From NCBI GenBank assembly GCA_031264895.1, contig JAISDI010000065.1:1-13682 (forward strand): a stretch of 13,682 nt of DNA. The letters are read 5' to 3'. Made by a program: the position numbers and the translations under genes. Source of the DNA: Endomicrobium sp. (GTDB lineage Bacteria; Elusimicrobiota; Endomicrobiia; Endomicrobiales; Endomicrobiaceae). The notes beneath the pieces are model-generated. The model was given only the letters and a program-made list of their open reading frames with translations, did no database searches and was not told the origin of the DNA. Of this stretch, positions 1 through 5,843 are shown in pieces. The number at the start of each line of letters is the position of its first letter. Position 1 is the stretch's first letter.

Positions 1-224
1 TCTTTTCTTTTTTCGATTTCGCTTTCTACAACGGCTTTGGCTTTATTTGCCTGCGCGCCGATAACTTTCTTTTCTTCGATGGAATACTGCGATAAAGATT
101 TAAGAATCTGCGTCAAAACTCCGTTTTTACCGATGTACTCGTTCTTTAACGATTCCAGAACCGCGCCGTCGGCATTGCCGATTTTTGAGGCTGCCTCTTC
201 AATGATTTTGTTAATTTCATTCAT
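1..224 (-). CDS. pheS: Phenylalanyl-tRNA synthetase alpha subunit, N-terminal part (cut by window edge)
   Basis: Only the first 74 codons are present; the gene continues beyond position 1. PheS is the catalytic alpha subunit of the cytoplasmic alpha2-beta2 enzyme that charges tRNA-Phe. The visible part matches the family's N-terminal coiled-coil arm that contacts tRNA: a helical start (MNEINKIIEEAASKIG), then the hallmark EYIGKNGVLTQILKSL (family pattern YxGKKGxLTxxLKxL), then a basic Ala/Lys/Glu helix. The catalytic core lies outside the window. The ATG at 224 overlaps the end of the TPR gene by 8 bp, with a purine-rich AGGA/GGAAG stretch just upstream, suggesting translational coupling. In many bacteria pheS follows rplT directly; here three genes intervene. 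Recognition is from motif and context only. Confidence 0.9.
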   Translation of the reverse strand, partial: MNEINKIIEEAASKIGNADGAVLESLKNEYIGKNGVLTQILKSLSQYSIEEKKVIGAQANKAKAVVESEIEKRK

Positions 225-504
225 CTTCCAGTCCTATGAGTTTATTTAATTTTTCTCTGGCCGATTTATAATTTTGATCCAAAGACAAAGCTTTGGAGTA
301 CATTTCTTTTGCGCCGCAAAAATCGCCGCAAGTTTCTTTTGTCAAACCTATATTATAATAAGCTTCCGCGCTTCCAGCGTCTATTTCAATGACTTTTTTA
401 AACTCGGAAATCGCTTCGTCGCATTTATTGTTTAAAAAATAAAATTTTCCGAGTTCCATATGTTCGGTTTTATCGTTTTTTTGTATTTTGCCGTCGTCTT
501 TCAT
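217..504 (-). CDS. Small tetratricopeptide-repeat (TPR) protein
   Basis: A 95-residue protein made almost wholly of two TPR units, about residues 17-50 and 51-84. The usual W/L-G-Y-A-F-A-P pattern appears as LGKFYF, AISEFKKVIEID, then YYNIGL, AKEMYSKALSLD. There is no signal peptide or membrane segment, so it should be cytoplasmic. TPR arrays bind proteins, but the partner cannot be read from the sequence. The ATG at 504 has an AAAAGG ribosome binding site 6 nt upstream and lies 10 bp after the ktrA stop. Its last codons overlap the pheS start by 8 bp. It therefore sits in a tight ktrB-ktrA-TPR-pheS string. The TPR call is firm; any specific function would be a guess. Confidence 0.85.
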   Translation of the reverse strand: MKDDGKIQKNDKTEHMELGKFYFLNNKCDEAISEFKKVIEIDAGSAEAYYNIGLTKETCGDFCGAKEMYSKALSLDQNYKSAREKLNKLIGLEDE

Positions 505-514
505 TTTAAACCTT

Positions 515-1207
515 TTAAACCTTTTTTATTTTAGAAAGAGCTTCCCGCGAACCTATAACCACCAAAACGTCGTTTTGCATTATTTCGTCGTCCGCGCACG
601 GAACCATATTGACTTCTTCTTTAATATCGGCGTTGCCGTTATCGTCAACCGTAGGAACGCGCCTGCGCAGCGCTATAACGTTGACCCCGTAATTGCTTCT
701 TATGCCGGAATCTTTTATCGTGGATCCCCAAAAAATTTTAGGGGCTATCAGCTCTATAAGATCATAATCTTTTGATAATTCGATCTGACTCAAAATATTC
801 GTCGACACTATATTTTCGACAAGCTTTTTTGCCATCTCAAATTCCGGATAGATTACTTTATCCGCGCCGATTTTTGCGGCGACGCGCGAATGCCACTGGC
901 TTACGCATTTCACGATAATATTTTTTACGCCTAATTCTTTTACTATCAATGTTGCAAGAATGCTGGTTTCAACGCTTTCTCCTATTGAAACTATAACCGT
1001 ATCGCAATCGGCGATACCCGCGTCTTTCATCGCTTTTTCGTCGACAGCGTCGGCAGCCAGAGCCTGCGTAACGTATTGGCTCATTTTATTGACTATATCC
1101 ATATCAATGTCTATGGCCAAAACCTGCATGCCTTTCTTTTCAAGTTCTTTTGCGACATTTGAGCCGAAAGTTCCGAGACCTATAACGCCAAACTGTTTTT
1201 TAGGCAT
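515..1207 (-). CDS. ktrA: K+ uptake regulatory subunit, KtrA/TrkA RCK family
   Basis: A cytoplasmic 230-residue gating subunit of a Ktr-type potassium transporter. The N-terminal RCK_N Rossmann domain (about 5-130) shows the nucleotide loop G10-L-G12-T-F-G15 and an acidic D33 at the end of strand 2, as in members that bind NAD(H) or ATP/ADP. The C-terminal RCK_C domain covers about 145-230. Single-RCK proteins of 220-230 residues form the octameric ring under KtrB; classical TrkA carries two copies, so KtrA fits better. I chose the ATG at 1207 because a perfect TAAGGAGG (1213-1220) lies 5 nt upstream. The more distal ATG at 1234 would overlap ktrB, lacks such a site and adds nine non-conserved residues. 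The gap to ktrB is 16 bp. The family is certain; the Ktr versus Trk label is slightly less so. Confidence 0.93.
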   Translation of the reverse strand: MPKKQFGVIGLGTFGSNVAKELEKKGMQVLAIDIDMDIVNKMSQYVTQALAADAVDEKAMKDAGIADCDTVIVSIGESVETSILATLIVKELGVKNIIVKCVSQWHSRVAAKIGADKVIYPEFEMAKKLVENIVSTNILSQIELSKDYDLIELIAPKIFWGSTIKDSGIRSNYGVNVIALRRRVPTVDDNGNADIKEEVNMVPCADDEIMQNDVLVVIGSREALSKIKKV

Positions 1208-1223
1208 CAATGCCTCCTTAGAA

Positions 1224-2534
1224 CTATCCGACAAGTATTCTCGATTCAGGGTATTTAACGTTTTTTTGTCCGCTGTCTAACATCAAAATCAGCAGCGTAA
1301 GAATTCCCAATCTTCCGATTATCATAGCAATAATGACAAATATTTTCCCGTAAACCGAAAGATAAGGCGTTATGCCTTTTGAAAGTCCTGCGGTACCTAA
1401 AGCCGAAACGGCTTCAAACACGATGTCTGAGGTATTCATGTTATCTTCAAGAAAAACAAGAACCGCAGAAATAAAAGCCGCCGCAGCGACAAATACCACA
1501 AAAATCAGCAATGCTTTTTTTATTAAATCTTCCGGCATAGTTCTCTTGAAAAGAACAAAACTGCCTTCTGATTTTATCATGCCCCGCACGAAAACAAATA
1601 CAAGCGCAAGCGTAGTTAATTTAAGCCCGCCCGCAGCGCTTCCGGGCGCGGCGCCCGCCGACATCAAAAAAATCAAAACCGTATCGGTAAGTTCGCTAAA
1701 CCGCTCAATCGGCACGCAGCTAAAACCTGCGGTTCTTGAGCTTACAGCCTGAAAAAAAGAATTGTTTACCGCGTGAAAAATACTTCCTTCCGCGTTTAAA
1801 ATACCTGTTTCCCGTGAAAAAAAGAAATATAAAAAACTGGCAATCGTTATTGCCGCAGTCATAAAAAGAACTACTTTCGAATGAAAAGACAATCGGGTTT
1901 TATTTTTGAAATGGTCGTACAAATCAACTATCACAAAAAAACCCAGCCCGCCCAAAATAATCATCGCCGCAATCGTATACAACAAAACCGGTGTCGACGA
2001 ATAATTTTCAAGACTGTTTGCGAAAGGGCTAAACCCCGCATTGCAAAAGCCCGCCACAGAATGAAATATTCCCAAATAAAGAGCTTTAAAAAAAGGATAC
2101 TCTTTCAAGAAAACGACTGTAAGTACTGCCGCTCCGGCAGCTTCTATGCCTAAAATAAAAGACAAGGCTTTTAAAATAATTTTTTTTAATCCGCCAAAAG
2201 ACGAAATATCGAATATTTCCTGAAGTATGCGTCTGTCTTTAAGCAGCATTTTTCCGGTCAACAGCGCCGCGACGGTAGAAACAAACATATAACCCAAACC
2301 GCCCAGCTGAATCAAAAATAAAATTACCGTCTGCCCGAAAAAAGAATAAAACTCCCCCATATTTACGACAGTCAGCCCCGTAATACATACGGCTGAGGCC
2401 GACATAAACAAATTATCTAAAAATGAAAAGTCAAACCCCGCATTTCTTGATACCGGCAAAGATAAAAGAACCGAGCCGGTTATCATAAGTCCCAAAAAAA
2501 ACAAAAATATTGTTTTTACCGGAGAATACTTCAT
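1224..2534 (-). CDS. ktrB: K+ transporter membrane subunit, KtrB/TrkH family
   Basis: An inner-membrane protein of 436 residues that forms the K+-selective pore, probably coupled to Na+ or H+ and gated by the adjacent KtrA. The four pore loops of the superfamily are all visible: TGL at 52-54, NAGF at 165-168, RTAGF at 267-271 and GTAGLS at 380-385. Each follows a helix and carries the selectivity-filter glycine. Residues 294-308 (GAAPGSAAGGLK and on) match the conserved intramembrane gating loop between helices of the third repeat. The length agrees with KtrB (about 440) rather than TrkH (about 480). The ATG at 2534 has AAAAGG 3 nt upstream and starts only 9 bp after the rplT stop, so it is probably cotranscribed with ribosomal-protein genes, an unusual place for a K+ pump. 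Confidence 0.94.
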   Translation of the reverse strand: MKYSPVKTIFLFFLGLMITGSVLLSLPVSRNAGFDFSFLDNLFMSASAVCITGLTVVNMGEFYSFFGQTVILFLIQLGGLGYMFVSTVAALLTGKMLLKDRRILQEIFDISSFGGLKKIILKALSFILGIEAAGAAVLTVVFLKEYPFFKALYLGIFHSVAGFCNAGFSPFANSLENYSSTPVLLYTIAAMIILGGLGFFVIVDLYDHFKNKTRLSFHSKVVLFMTAAITIASFLYFFFSRETGILNAEGSIFHAVNNSFFQAVSSRTAGFSCVPIERFSELTDTVLIFLMSAGAAPGSAAGGLKLTTLALVFVFVRGMIKSEGSFVLFKRTMPEDLIKKALLIFVVFVAAAAFISAVLVFLEDNMNTSDIVFEAVSALGTAGLSKGITPYLSVYGKIFVIIAMIIGRLGILTLLILMLDSGQKNVKYPESRILVG

Positions 2535-2543
2535 TTACCTTTT

Positions 2544-2891
2544 TTATGCCGATTTTGCTATTTCAATGAGTTGTTTAAAAGAAACGTTATCGTTTACGGC
2601 TATTTCGGCAAGCATTTTTCTGTCTATGGCGACATTTGCTCTTTTTAGGCCTGAAATAAACCTGTTGTAAGATATTCCTTCTTCTCTTACGGCAGCATTC
2701 AAACGTATGATCCAAAGAGTTCTGAAATTGGCTTTTTTATCTTTTCTTCCGACATAAGAATAGTTGAGAGACCTCTCAACCTGCTGCATAACCATTCTCC
2801 AGCGGTTTTTCTTTGTCGCATAAGAACCTTTTGCAAGCCTGAAATATTTTTTCTTTCTTTGTCTGGTATATACCACGCTTTTTGTACGCAT
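2544..2891 (-). CDS. rplT: 50S ribosomal protein L20
   Basis: L20 binds 23S rRNA early in assembly of the large ribosomal subunit. In E. coli and Bacillus it also represses its own operon by binding the leader mRNA. The 115-residue product has the standard length. It shows the long basic N-terminal extension (RQRKKKYFRLAKGSYATKKN), the FRTLWIIRLNAA block around residues 57-68 and the globular end with YNRFISGLKRANV. The ATG at 2891 has an AAGGAG site 6 nt upstream. It follows rpmI by 32 bp in the conserved infC-rpmI-rplT order. The attenuator-like leader upstream of infC is a natural candidate target for L20, but no L20 site was proven here. Confidence 0.98.
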   Translation of the reverse strand: MRTKSVVYTRQRKKKYFRLAKGSYATKKNRWRMVMQQVERSLNYSYVGRKDKKANFRTLWIIRLNAAVREEGISYNRFISGLKRANVAIDRKMLAEIAVNDNVSFKQLIEIAKSA

Positions 2892-2923
2892 TATGATCTC
2901 CTTAAAGTACCGGCAATAATCTG

Positions 2924-3124
2924 TTAAAAGTTATACGGCAAGTATTTTTTCATTATCTTCATATCCGTTGAATCAACGATTGAAGGTTTTCTTGATTTTC
3001 TGTTCTGATTTCCTGAATCGCCCGTCAAGAGATGTCTTTGTCCGGGTTTTTTGTACTTCACTTTACCGCTTCCGGTAACTTTAAAACGTTTTTTTGCGCC
3101 GCTGTGCGTTTTCATTTTTGGCAT
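2924..3124 (-). CDS. rpmI: 50S ribosomal protein L35
   Basis: A small basic 66-residue protein of the large ribosomal subunit. It opens with the family signature PKMKTHSGAKKRFKVTGSGK and carries the RRHLLT-type segment (QRHLLTGDS), then K/R-rich residues and a YLPY end. I chose the ATG at 3124: GGAGG (3132-3136) lies 7 nt upstream, and the product then begins MPKMKTH as in the family. An in-frame TTG two codons earlier (3130) is only 1 nt from that site and is rejected. It lies between infC (24 bp gap) and rplT. Confidence 0.98.
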   Translation of the reverse strand: MPKMKTHSGAKKRFKVTGSGKVKYKKPGQRHLLTGDSGNQNRKSRKPSIVDSTDMKIMKKYLPYNF

Positions 3125-3148
3125 TGTCAATCCTCCAAATTGTAATTT

Positions 3149-3676
3149 CTATTTTGCATTTGATTTTTTTCTTGGGGCAAGCGTAAGAAATACTCTTGTT
3201 CCCATTGAAGACGTTCTTCCTTCCGGCTCGGCAATATCTGCCAGAGACTCTTTTATTTTGTCCATGATTTTAATGCCTAAATCTTTATGCTGCATTTCCC
3301 TTCCGGAAAACATGGCTGTAAGCTGTACTTTGTTGCCGTCTTCAATAAATTCCCGCGCATGTTTAATCTTAAATTCCAAATCATGCTCGCCAATACGGGG
3401 CCTTATCCTGACCTCTTTGACATGGGAAATTTTTTGTTTTTTTCTTGCTTCTTTCTCTTTCTTTTCCGTTTCATATTTGAATTTGGAAAAGTTGGTTATT
3501 TTGCATACAGGCGGTTTAGCCATAGGAGAAATTTCTACCAAATCCAAATCTTTTGACTGCGCCATCGACAAAGCATCGCCGATTTTTACTATTCCTATCT
3601 GGCTCCCGTCCGAGTCAATAAGCCTCACCTCGGGAACCCTTATGAACTGGTTTATACGAAATCTTCTGTTTTCGAC
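3149..3676 (-). CDS. infC: Translation initiation factor IF-3 (non-standard start)
   Basis: IF-3 binds the 30S subunit, blocks premature joining of 50S and rejects wrong start codons. Both domains are present: the N-terminal domain with EVRLIDSDGSQIGIV and PPVCKITNFSKFKYE, a lysine-rich linker helix, and the C-terminal domain with VKEVRIRPRIGEHDLEFKI and AREFIEDGNKVQ. The first ordinary start codon in frame is GTG 3628, but that would discard RFRINQFIRVPE, a conserved IF-3 N-terminus encoded in frame just upstream. The frame stays open to a TAA at 3697 and has no ATG, GTG or TTG before 3628. AGGAGG (3682-3687) is best spaced for a start at GTC 3676 (5 nt), giving about 175 residues. E. coli infC starts at AUU, so a rare start is plausible. 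The exact start is uncertain; 3628 or a small indel remain options. Confidence 0.93.
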   Translation of the reverse strand, partial: VENRRFRINQFIRVPEVRLIDSDGSQIGIVKIGDALSMAQSKDLDLVEISPMAKPPVCKITNFSKFKYETEKKEKEARKKQKISHVKEVRIRPRIGEHDLEFKIKHAREFIEDGNKVQLTAMFSGREMQHKDLGIKIMDKIKESLADIAEPEGRTSSMGTRVFLTLAPRKKSNAK

Positions 3677-3681
3677 GGCAT

Positions 3682-3687
3682 CCTCCT
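3682..3687 (-). promoter_or_regulatory. Ribosome binding site of infC
   Basis: A perfect AGGAGG. It abuts an ATG at 3681 with no spacer, and that ATG is out of frame with infC: it opens a nine-residue ORF ending at TAA 3652-3654. Spacing is normal (5 nt) for the in-frame GTC at 3676. The site is strong while the start codon is poor or ambiguous, a combination that would suit IF-3 autoregulation. That last point is inference. Confidence 0.6.
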
Positions 3688-3697
3688 CTCGGTATTA

Positions 3698-3842
3698 CCC
3701 GAATTTAAAATAAAAATTCGGGGCGGAATTAAAATTCCGCCCCGTAAATATGATAAATGGCCAACAGCCCATTCTCTTCTTATTTAAAACCTTTTCCCTA
3801 AAAGTAAAGGTGAGCCGGGACGGCTTCTTTTTTTAAAATATT
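3698..3842 (-). promoter_or_regulatory. Candidate attenuator leader of the infC-rpmI-rplT operon
   Basis: In the minus-strand RNA four segments can pair in two exclusive ways. Segment 1 (3816-3823, CCGUCCCG) pairs with segment 2 (3737-3744, CGGGGCGG) over 8 bp with one G-U. Segment 2 also forms the terminator-like stem with segment 3 (3719-3730). Segment 3, shifted (3714-3722, CCCGAAUUU), pairs with segment 4 (3698-3706, AAAUUCGGG) over 9 bp. Thus 1:2 plus 3:4 allows read-through, while 2:3 terminates. Segment 1 can also fold alone as AGCCG-UCC-CGGCU (3813-3825), which would free segment 2 and favour termination. In Firmicutes L20 controls this operon by leader attenuation. The ligand here is unknown; L20 is the first candidate. 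Confidence 0.6.
3719..3744 (-). terminator. Terminator-like hairpin in the infC leader (attenuator)
   Basis: A perfect 12-bp inverted repeat (CGGGGCGGAATT and its complement) separated by 2 nt. On the minus-strand RNA it is followed directly by AAUUUUUAUUUU, the shape of an intrinsic terminator. It lies between the promoter after thrS and the infC start, about 100 nt into the transcript, so it would stop transcription before infC unless prevented. Its upstream arm can pair instead with 3816-3823, and its downstream arm overlaps a second hairpin at 3698-3722. Hence the attenuator call. It could also serve as the thrS terminator. Confidence 0.7.
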
Positions 3843-3848
3843 GTAACG

Positions 3849-3878
3849 ATTATATAAAAAAAATTTCATTGTTGTCAA
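3849..3878 (-). promoter_or_regulatory. Strong sigma-70-type promoter for infC operon
   Basis: A perfect -35 TTGACA (3873-3878) and a perfect -10 TATAAT (3849-3854) are separated by 18 nt, including a T-tract. The -35 box begins 11 nt after the thrS stop codon. Transcription would start near 3842, giving a leader of about 160 nt before infC. This is the best promoter match in the window. It lets infC, rpmI, rplT and the downstream ktr, TPR and pheS genes be expressed apart from thrS. Confidence 0.85.
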
Positions 3879-3888
3879 TATGCGATAA

Positions 3889-5631
3889 TTACAGCGCATT
3901 GTTGCCGGGTACGCTTTTGCTTTTTACCAAAGCTATGAAATCATCCGTTTTCATTACCCCTAAATCTTTGTTTCCTCTTGCTCTTACGGCTATGGAAGAA
4001 ATTTCTTTTTCTTTATCTCCTGCAACCAATATGTAAGGGATTTTTTGCATGGCGTTTTCTCTTATTTTATGACCTATTTTTTCGTTTCTGTCGTCAAAAA
4101 CGGCTCTTATTCCTTCTTTTTTCAGTTTTGCCAAAAGTTCTTTGCAATATTCGAGCTGGTTTTCATTTATATTTGCTATTACGGCTTGAACCGGAGAAAG
4201 CCATAGAGGAAGCGCGCCTGCATAATGTTCAAGCAAAACGCCTATAAATCTTTCAAGAGAACCCATTAAAGCTCTGTGAATCATATACGGTCTTGCTTTT
4301 TTGCCCGTCGAATCTATGTATGAAATGTCAAATCTTTCAGGCAGGTTGAAATCAAATTGTATAGTTGAACACTGCCATAATCTTCCTATGGCGTCTTTAA
4401 TTTTTATATCGATTTTCGGGCCGTAAAAAGCTCCGCCGCCTTCGTCCACTTCGTATTCGTATCCGGTTTTTTTTAAAGCGTTTTCAAGGGAAGCTTCGGC
4501 TTTGTCCCAATCTTCGACTTTGCCTACATATTTCTTTTCGGGACGCGTCGCAAGATAAATTTTATATTCTTCAAAACCGAACATTTTAAGGCAGTCTATA
4601 GCCATTTGAAAAACCGTAATAACTTCACGTTCCAAAAGTTCCGGCTGGACTATTACGTGTCCGTCGTCCTGCGTAAAACCTCTTACGCGCAAAAGGCCGT
4701 GCAGAACGCCCGATTTTTCAAATCTGTAAACCGTGCCGAGTTCAGCGTATTTTACCGGAAGTTCGCGGTAAGAATGAAGTTTTGTTTTATAAACCATCAA
4801 GTGCATGGGACAGTTCATCGGTTTTACGCGGAAAGGCTTACCTTCGATTTCCATCGAGGCGTACATATTTTCCGAGTAAGTCTGAAGATGTCCGCTTATC
4901 GCAAAAAGTTCTTCGCTAGATATATGCGGCGTCATAAGCAGTTCATAATTATTGTCAAGATGAAACTTTTTCCAGTTTGATTCGATTATGTCCCTTAAAA
5001 GAGCGCCTTTCGGGTGCCATAGAATAAGCCCGCCGCCGACAGCATCATTTACGCTGAAAAGGTCTAAATCTTTTCCGAGTTTTCTGTGATCTCTTTTCTG
5101 AGCTTCTTCTATTTTCTTTAAATAATCGTCTAAATCCTCTTTTGTAAAAAATGCCGTGCCGTAAATTCTCTGAAGCATTTCTCTTGAAGAATCCCCTCTC
5201 CAGTAAGCGCCGGCAACAGATAAAAGTTTAAAGTGTTTTACTTCACCCGTTGACGCGACATGCGGGCCTTTGCAAAGATCAGTAAAACTTCCGGACTTGT
5301 ATATGCTGACTTTATCATCTTCAATTTGAGAGGCTATTTCGGCTTTATATTTTTCGCCTTTAGCCTGAAAATCTTTTATAGCCTCGTCTTTAAGCATAGC
5401 AGAACAAACAAAAGGTTCGTCGGCTTTTACGATTTCTTTCATTTTTTCTTCTATTCTCAACAAATCTTCCGGAGTAAAAGCTTCCCCCCTGTCGAAATCA
5501 TAATAAAAACCGTCTTCAATAGAAGGCCCTATAGCAACCTTCGTTTCCGGAAACAGCTCCAACACCGCCGCCGCCATTACATGCGACGCCGAATGTCTTA
5601 ATGTGTCTAATGATTTTTGTTCTTTGCTCAT
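3889..5631 (-). CDS. thrS: Threonyl-tRNA synthetase lacking the TGS domain
   Basis: Charges tRNA-Thr with threonine and edits mischarged Ser-tRNA-Thr in the cytoplasm. The 580-residue product starts directly in the editing domain: H13-SAS-H17 and C120-KGP-H124 are its catalytic motifs. The class II core follows with the zinc ligands C274 (MNCPMH), H325 (DDGH) and H452 (IHRALMGS), motif 2 YRFEKSG, and a C-terminal anticodon-binding domain from about 480 (WLSPVQAVI). Every landmark sits about 60 residues earlier than in E. coli ThrRS, so the N-terminal TGS domain is absent. An in-frame TAA a short way upstream of the ATG rules out a missed extension. The start has AGGA 8 nt upstream. The gene lies first in the thrS-infC-rpmI-rplT cluster. 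Confidence 0.97.
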   Translation of the reverse strand: MSKEQKSLDTLRHSASHVMAAAVLELFPETKVAIGPSIEDGFYYDFDRGEAFTPEDLLRIEEKMKEIVKADEPFVCSAMLKDEAIKDFQAKGEKYKAEIASQIEDDKVSIYKSGSFTDLCKGPHVASTGEVKHFKLLSVAGAYWRGDSSREMLQRIYGTAFFTKEDLDDYLKKIEEAQKRDHRKLGKDLDLFSVNDAVGGGLILWHPKGALLRDIIESNWKKFHLDNNYELLMTPHISSEELFAISGHLQTYSENMYASMEIEGKPFRVKPMNCPMHLMVYKTKLHSYRELPVKYAELGTVYRFEKSGVLHGLLRVRGFTQDDGHVIVQPELLEREVITVFQMAIDCLKMFGFEEYKIYLATRPEKKYVGKVEDWDKAEASLENALKKTGYEYEVDEGGGAFYGPKIDIKIKDAIGRLWQCSTIQFDFNLPERFDISYIDSTGKKARPYMIHRALMGSLERFIGVLLEHYAGALPLWLSPVQAVIANINENQLEYCKELLAKLKKEGIRAVFDDRNEKIGHKIRENAMQKIPYILVAGDKEKEISSIAVRARGNKDLGVMKTDDFIALVKSKSVPGNNAL

Positions 5632-5843
5632 AATTTTTATCCTGTTATTTTTATATTTTTTGATTTAATTGATCGGCAGCTAAGCTGCGCAGTTTAATTG
5701 TAAGAAAAGATAAACCTTCAGGCAAGCCCGCAAGTTCGGCAGGTAAAAAAAATATTATAGCTTAGTTTCTTAATATTCATAGTTAGACATTATACAAATT
5801 TTTAATTTATTGTACTAATCCGGTTTCAAATAGACAGGCCATA
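5632..5843 (-). promoter_or_regulatory. thrS upstream region with candidate -10 boxes and hairpins
   Basis: A 212-bp non-coding stretch. Two TATAAT boxes are visible (5789-5794 and 5754-5759), both without a convincing -35. Downstream of them the RNA could fold CCUGC/GCGGG within 5725-5743 and a tight GCAGC-UUA-GCUGC hairpin at 5676-5688. The second hairpin is flanked by two copies of CAATTAAA (5693-5700 and 5664-5671). I looked for the T-box core (AGGGUGGNACCGCG) that often controls synthetase genes and did not find it. The role is unproven; it probably holds the thrS promoter and leader. Confidence 0.4.

Noticed and set aside
1208..1234. Upstream ATG (1234) as the ktrA start.
   Set aside because: It overlaps ktrB, lacks a ribosome site and adds non-conserved residues; ATG 1207 has a perfect TAAGGAGG at 5 nt.
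3125..3130. TTG at 3130 as the rpmI start.
   Set aside because: It lies 1 nt from GGAGG and adds MT before the invariant MPKMKTH; ATG 3124 is correctly spaced.
3051..3713. Long open frame on the plus strand, 220 codons.
   Set aside because: It is the complement of infC and rpmI, has no family resemblance, and real conserved genes occupy the minus strand. Other plus-strand frames (for example 1372-1752, 4606-4980, 8776-9090) fail in the same way.
3813..3835. Intrinsic-terminator shape on the plus strand (AGCCG-GGA-CGGCT then TCTTTTTTT).
   Set aside because: No plus-strand gene leads into it. The same bases are better explained as segment 1 of the minus-strand infC leader, though stopping antisense transcription cannot be excluded.
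5632..5843. T-box riboswitch upstream of thrS.
   Set aside because: The conserved T-box core sequence and the required antiterminator/terminator pair were not found.
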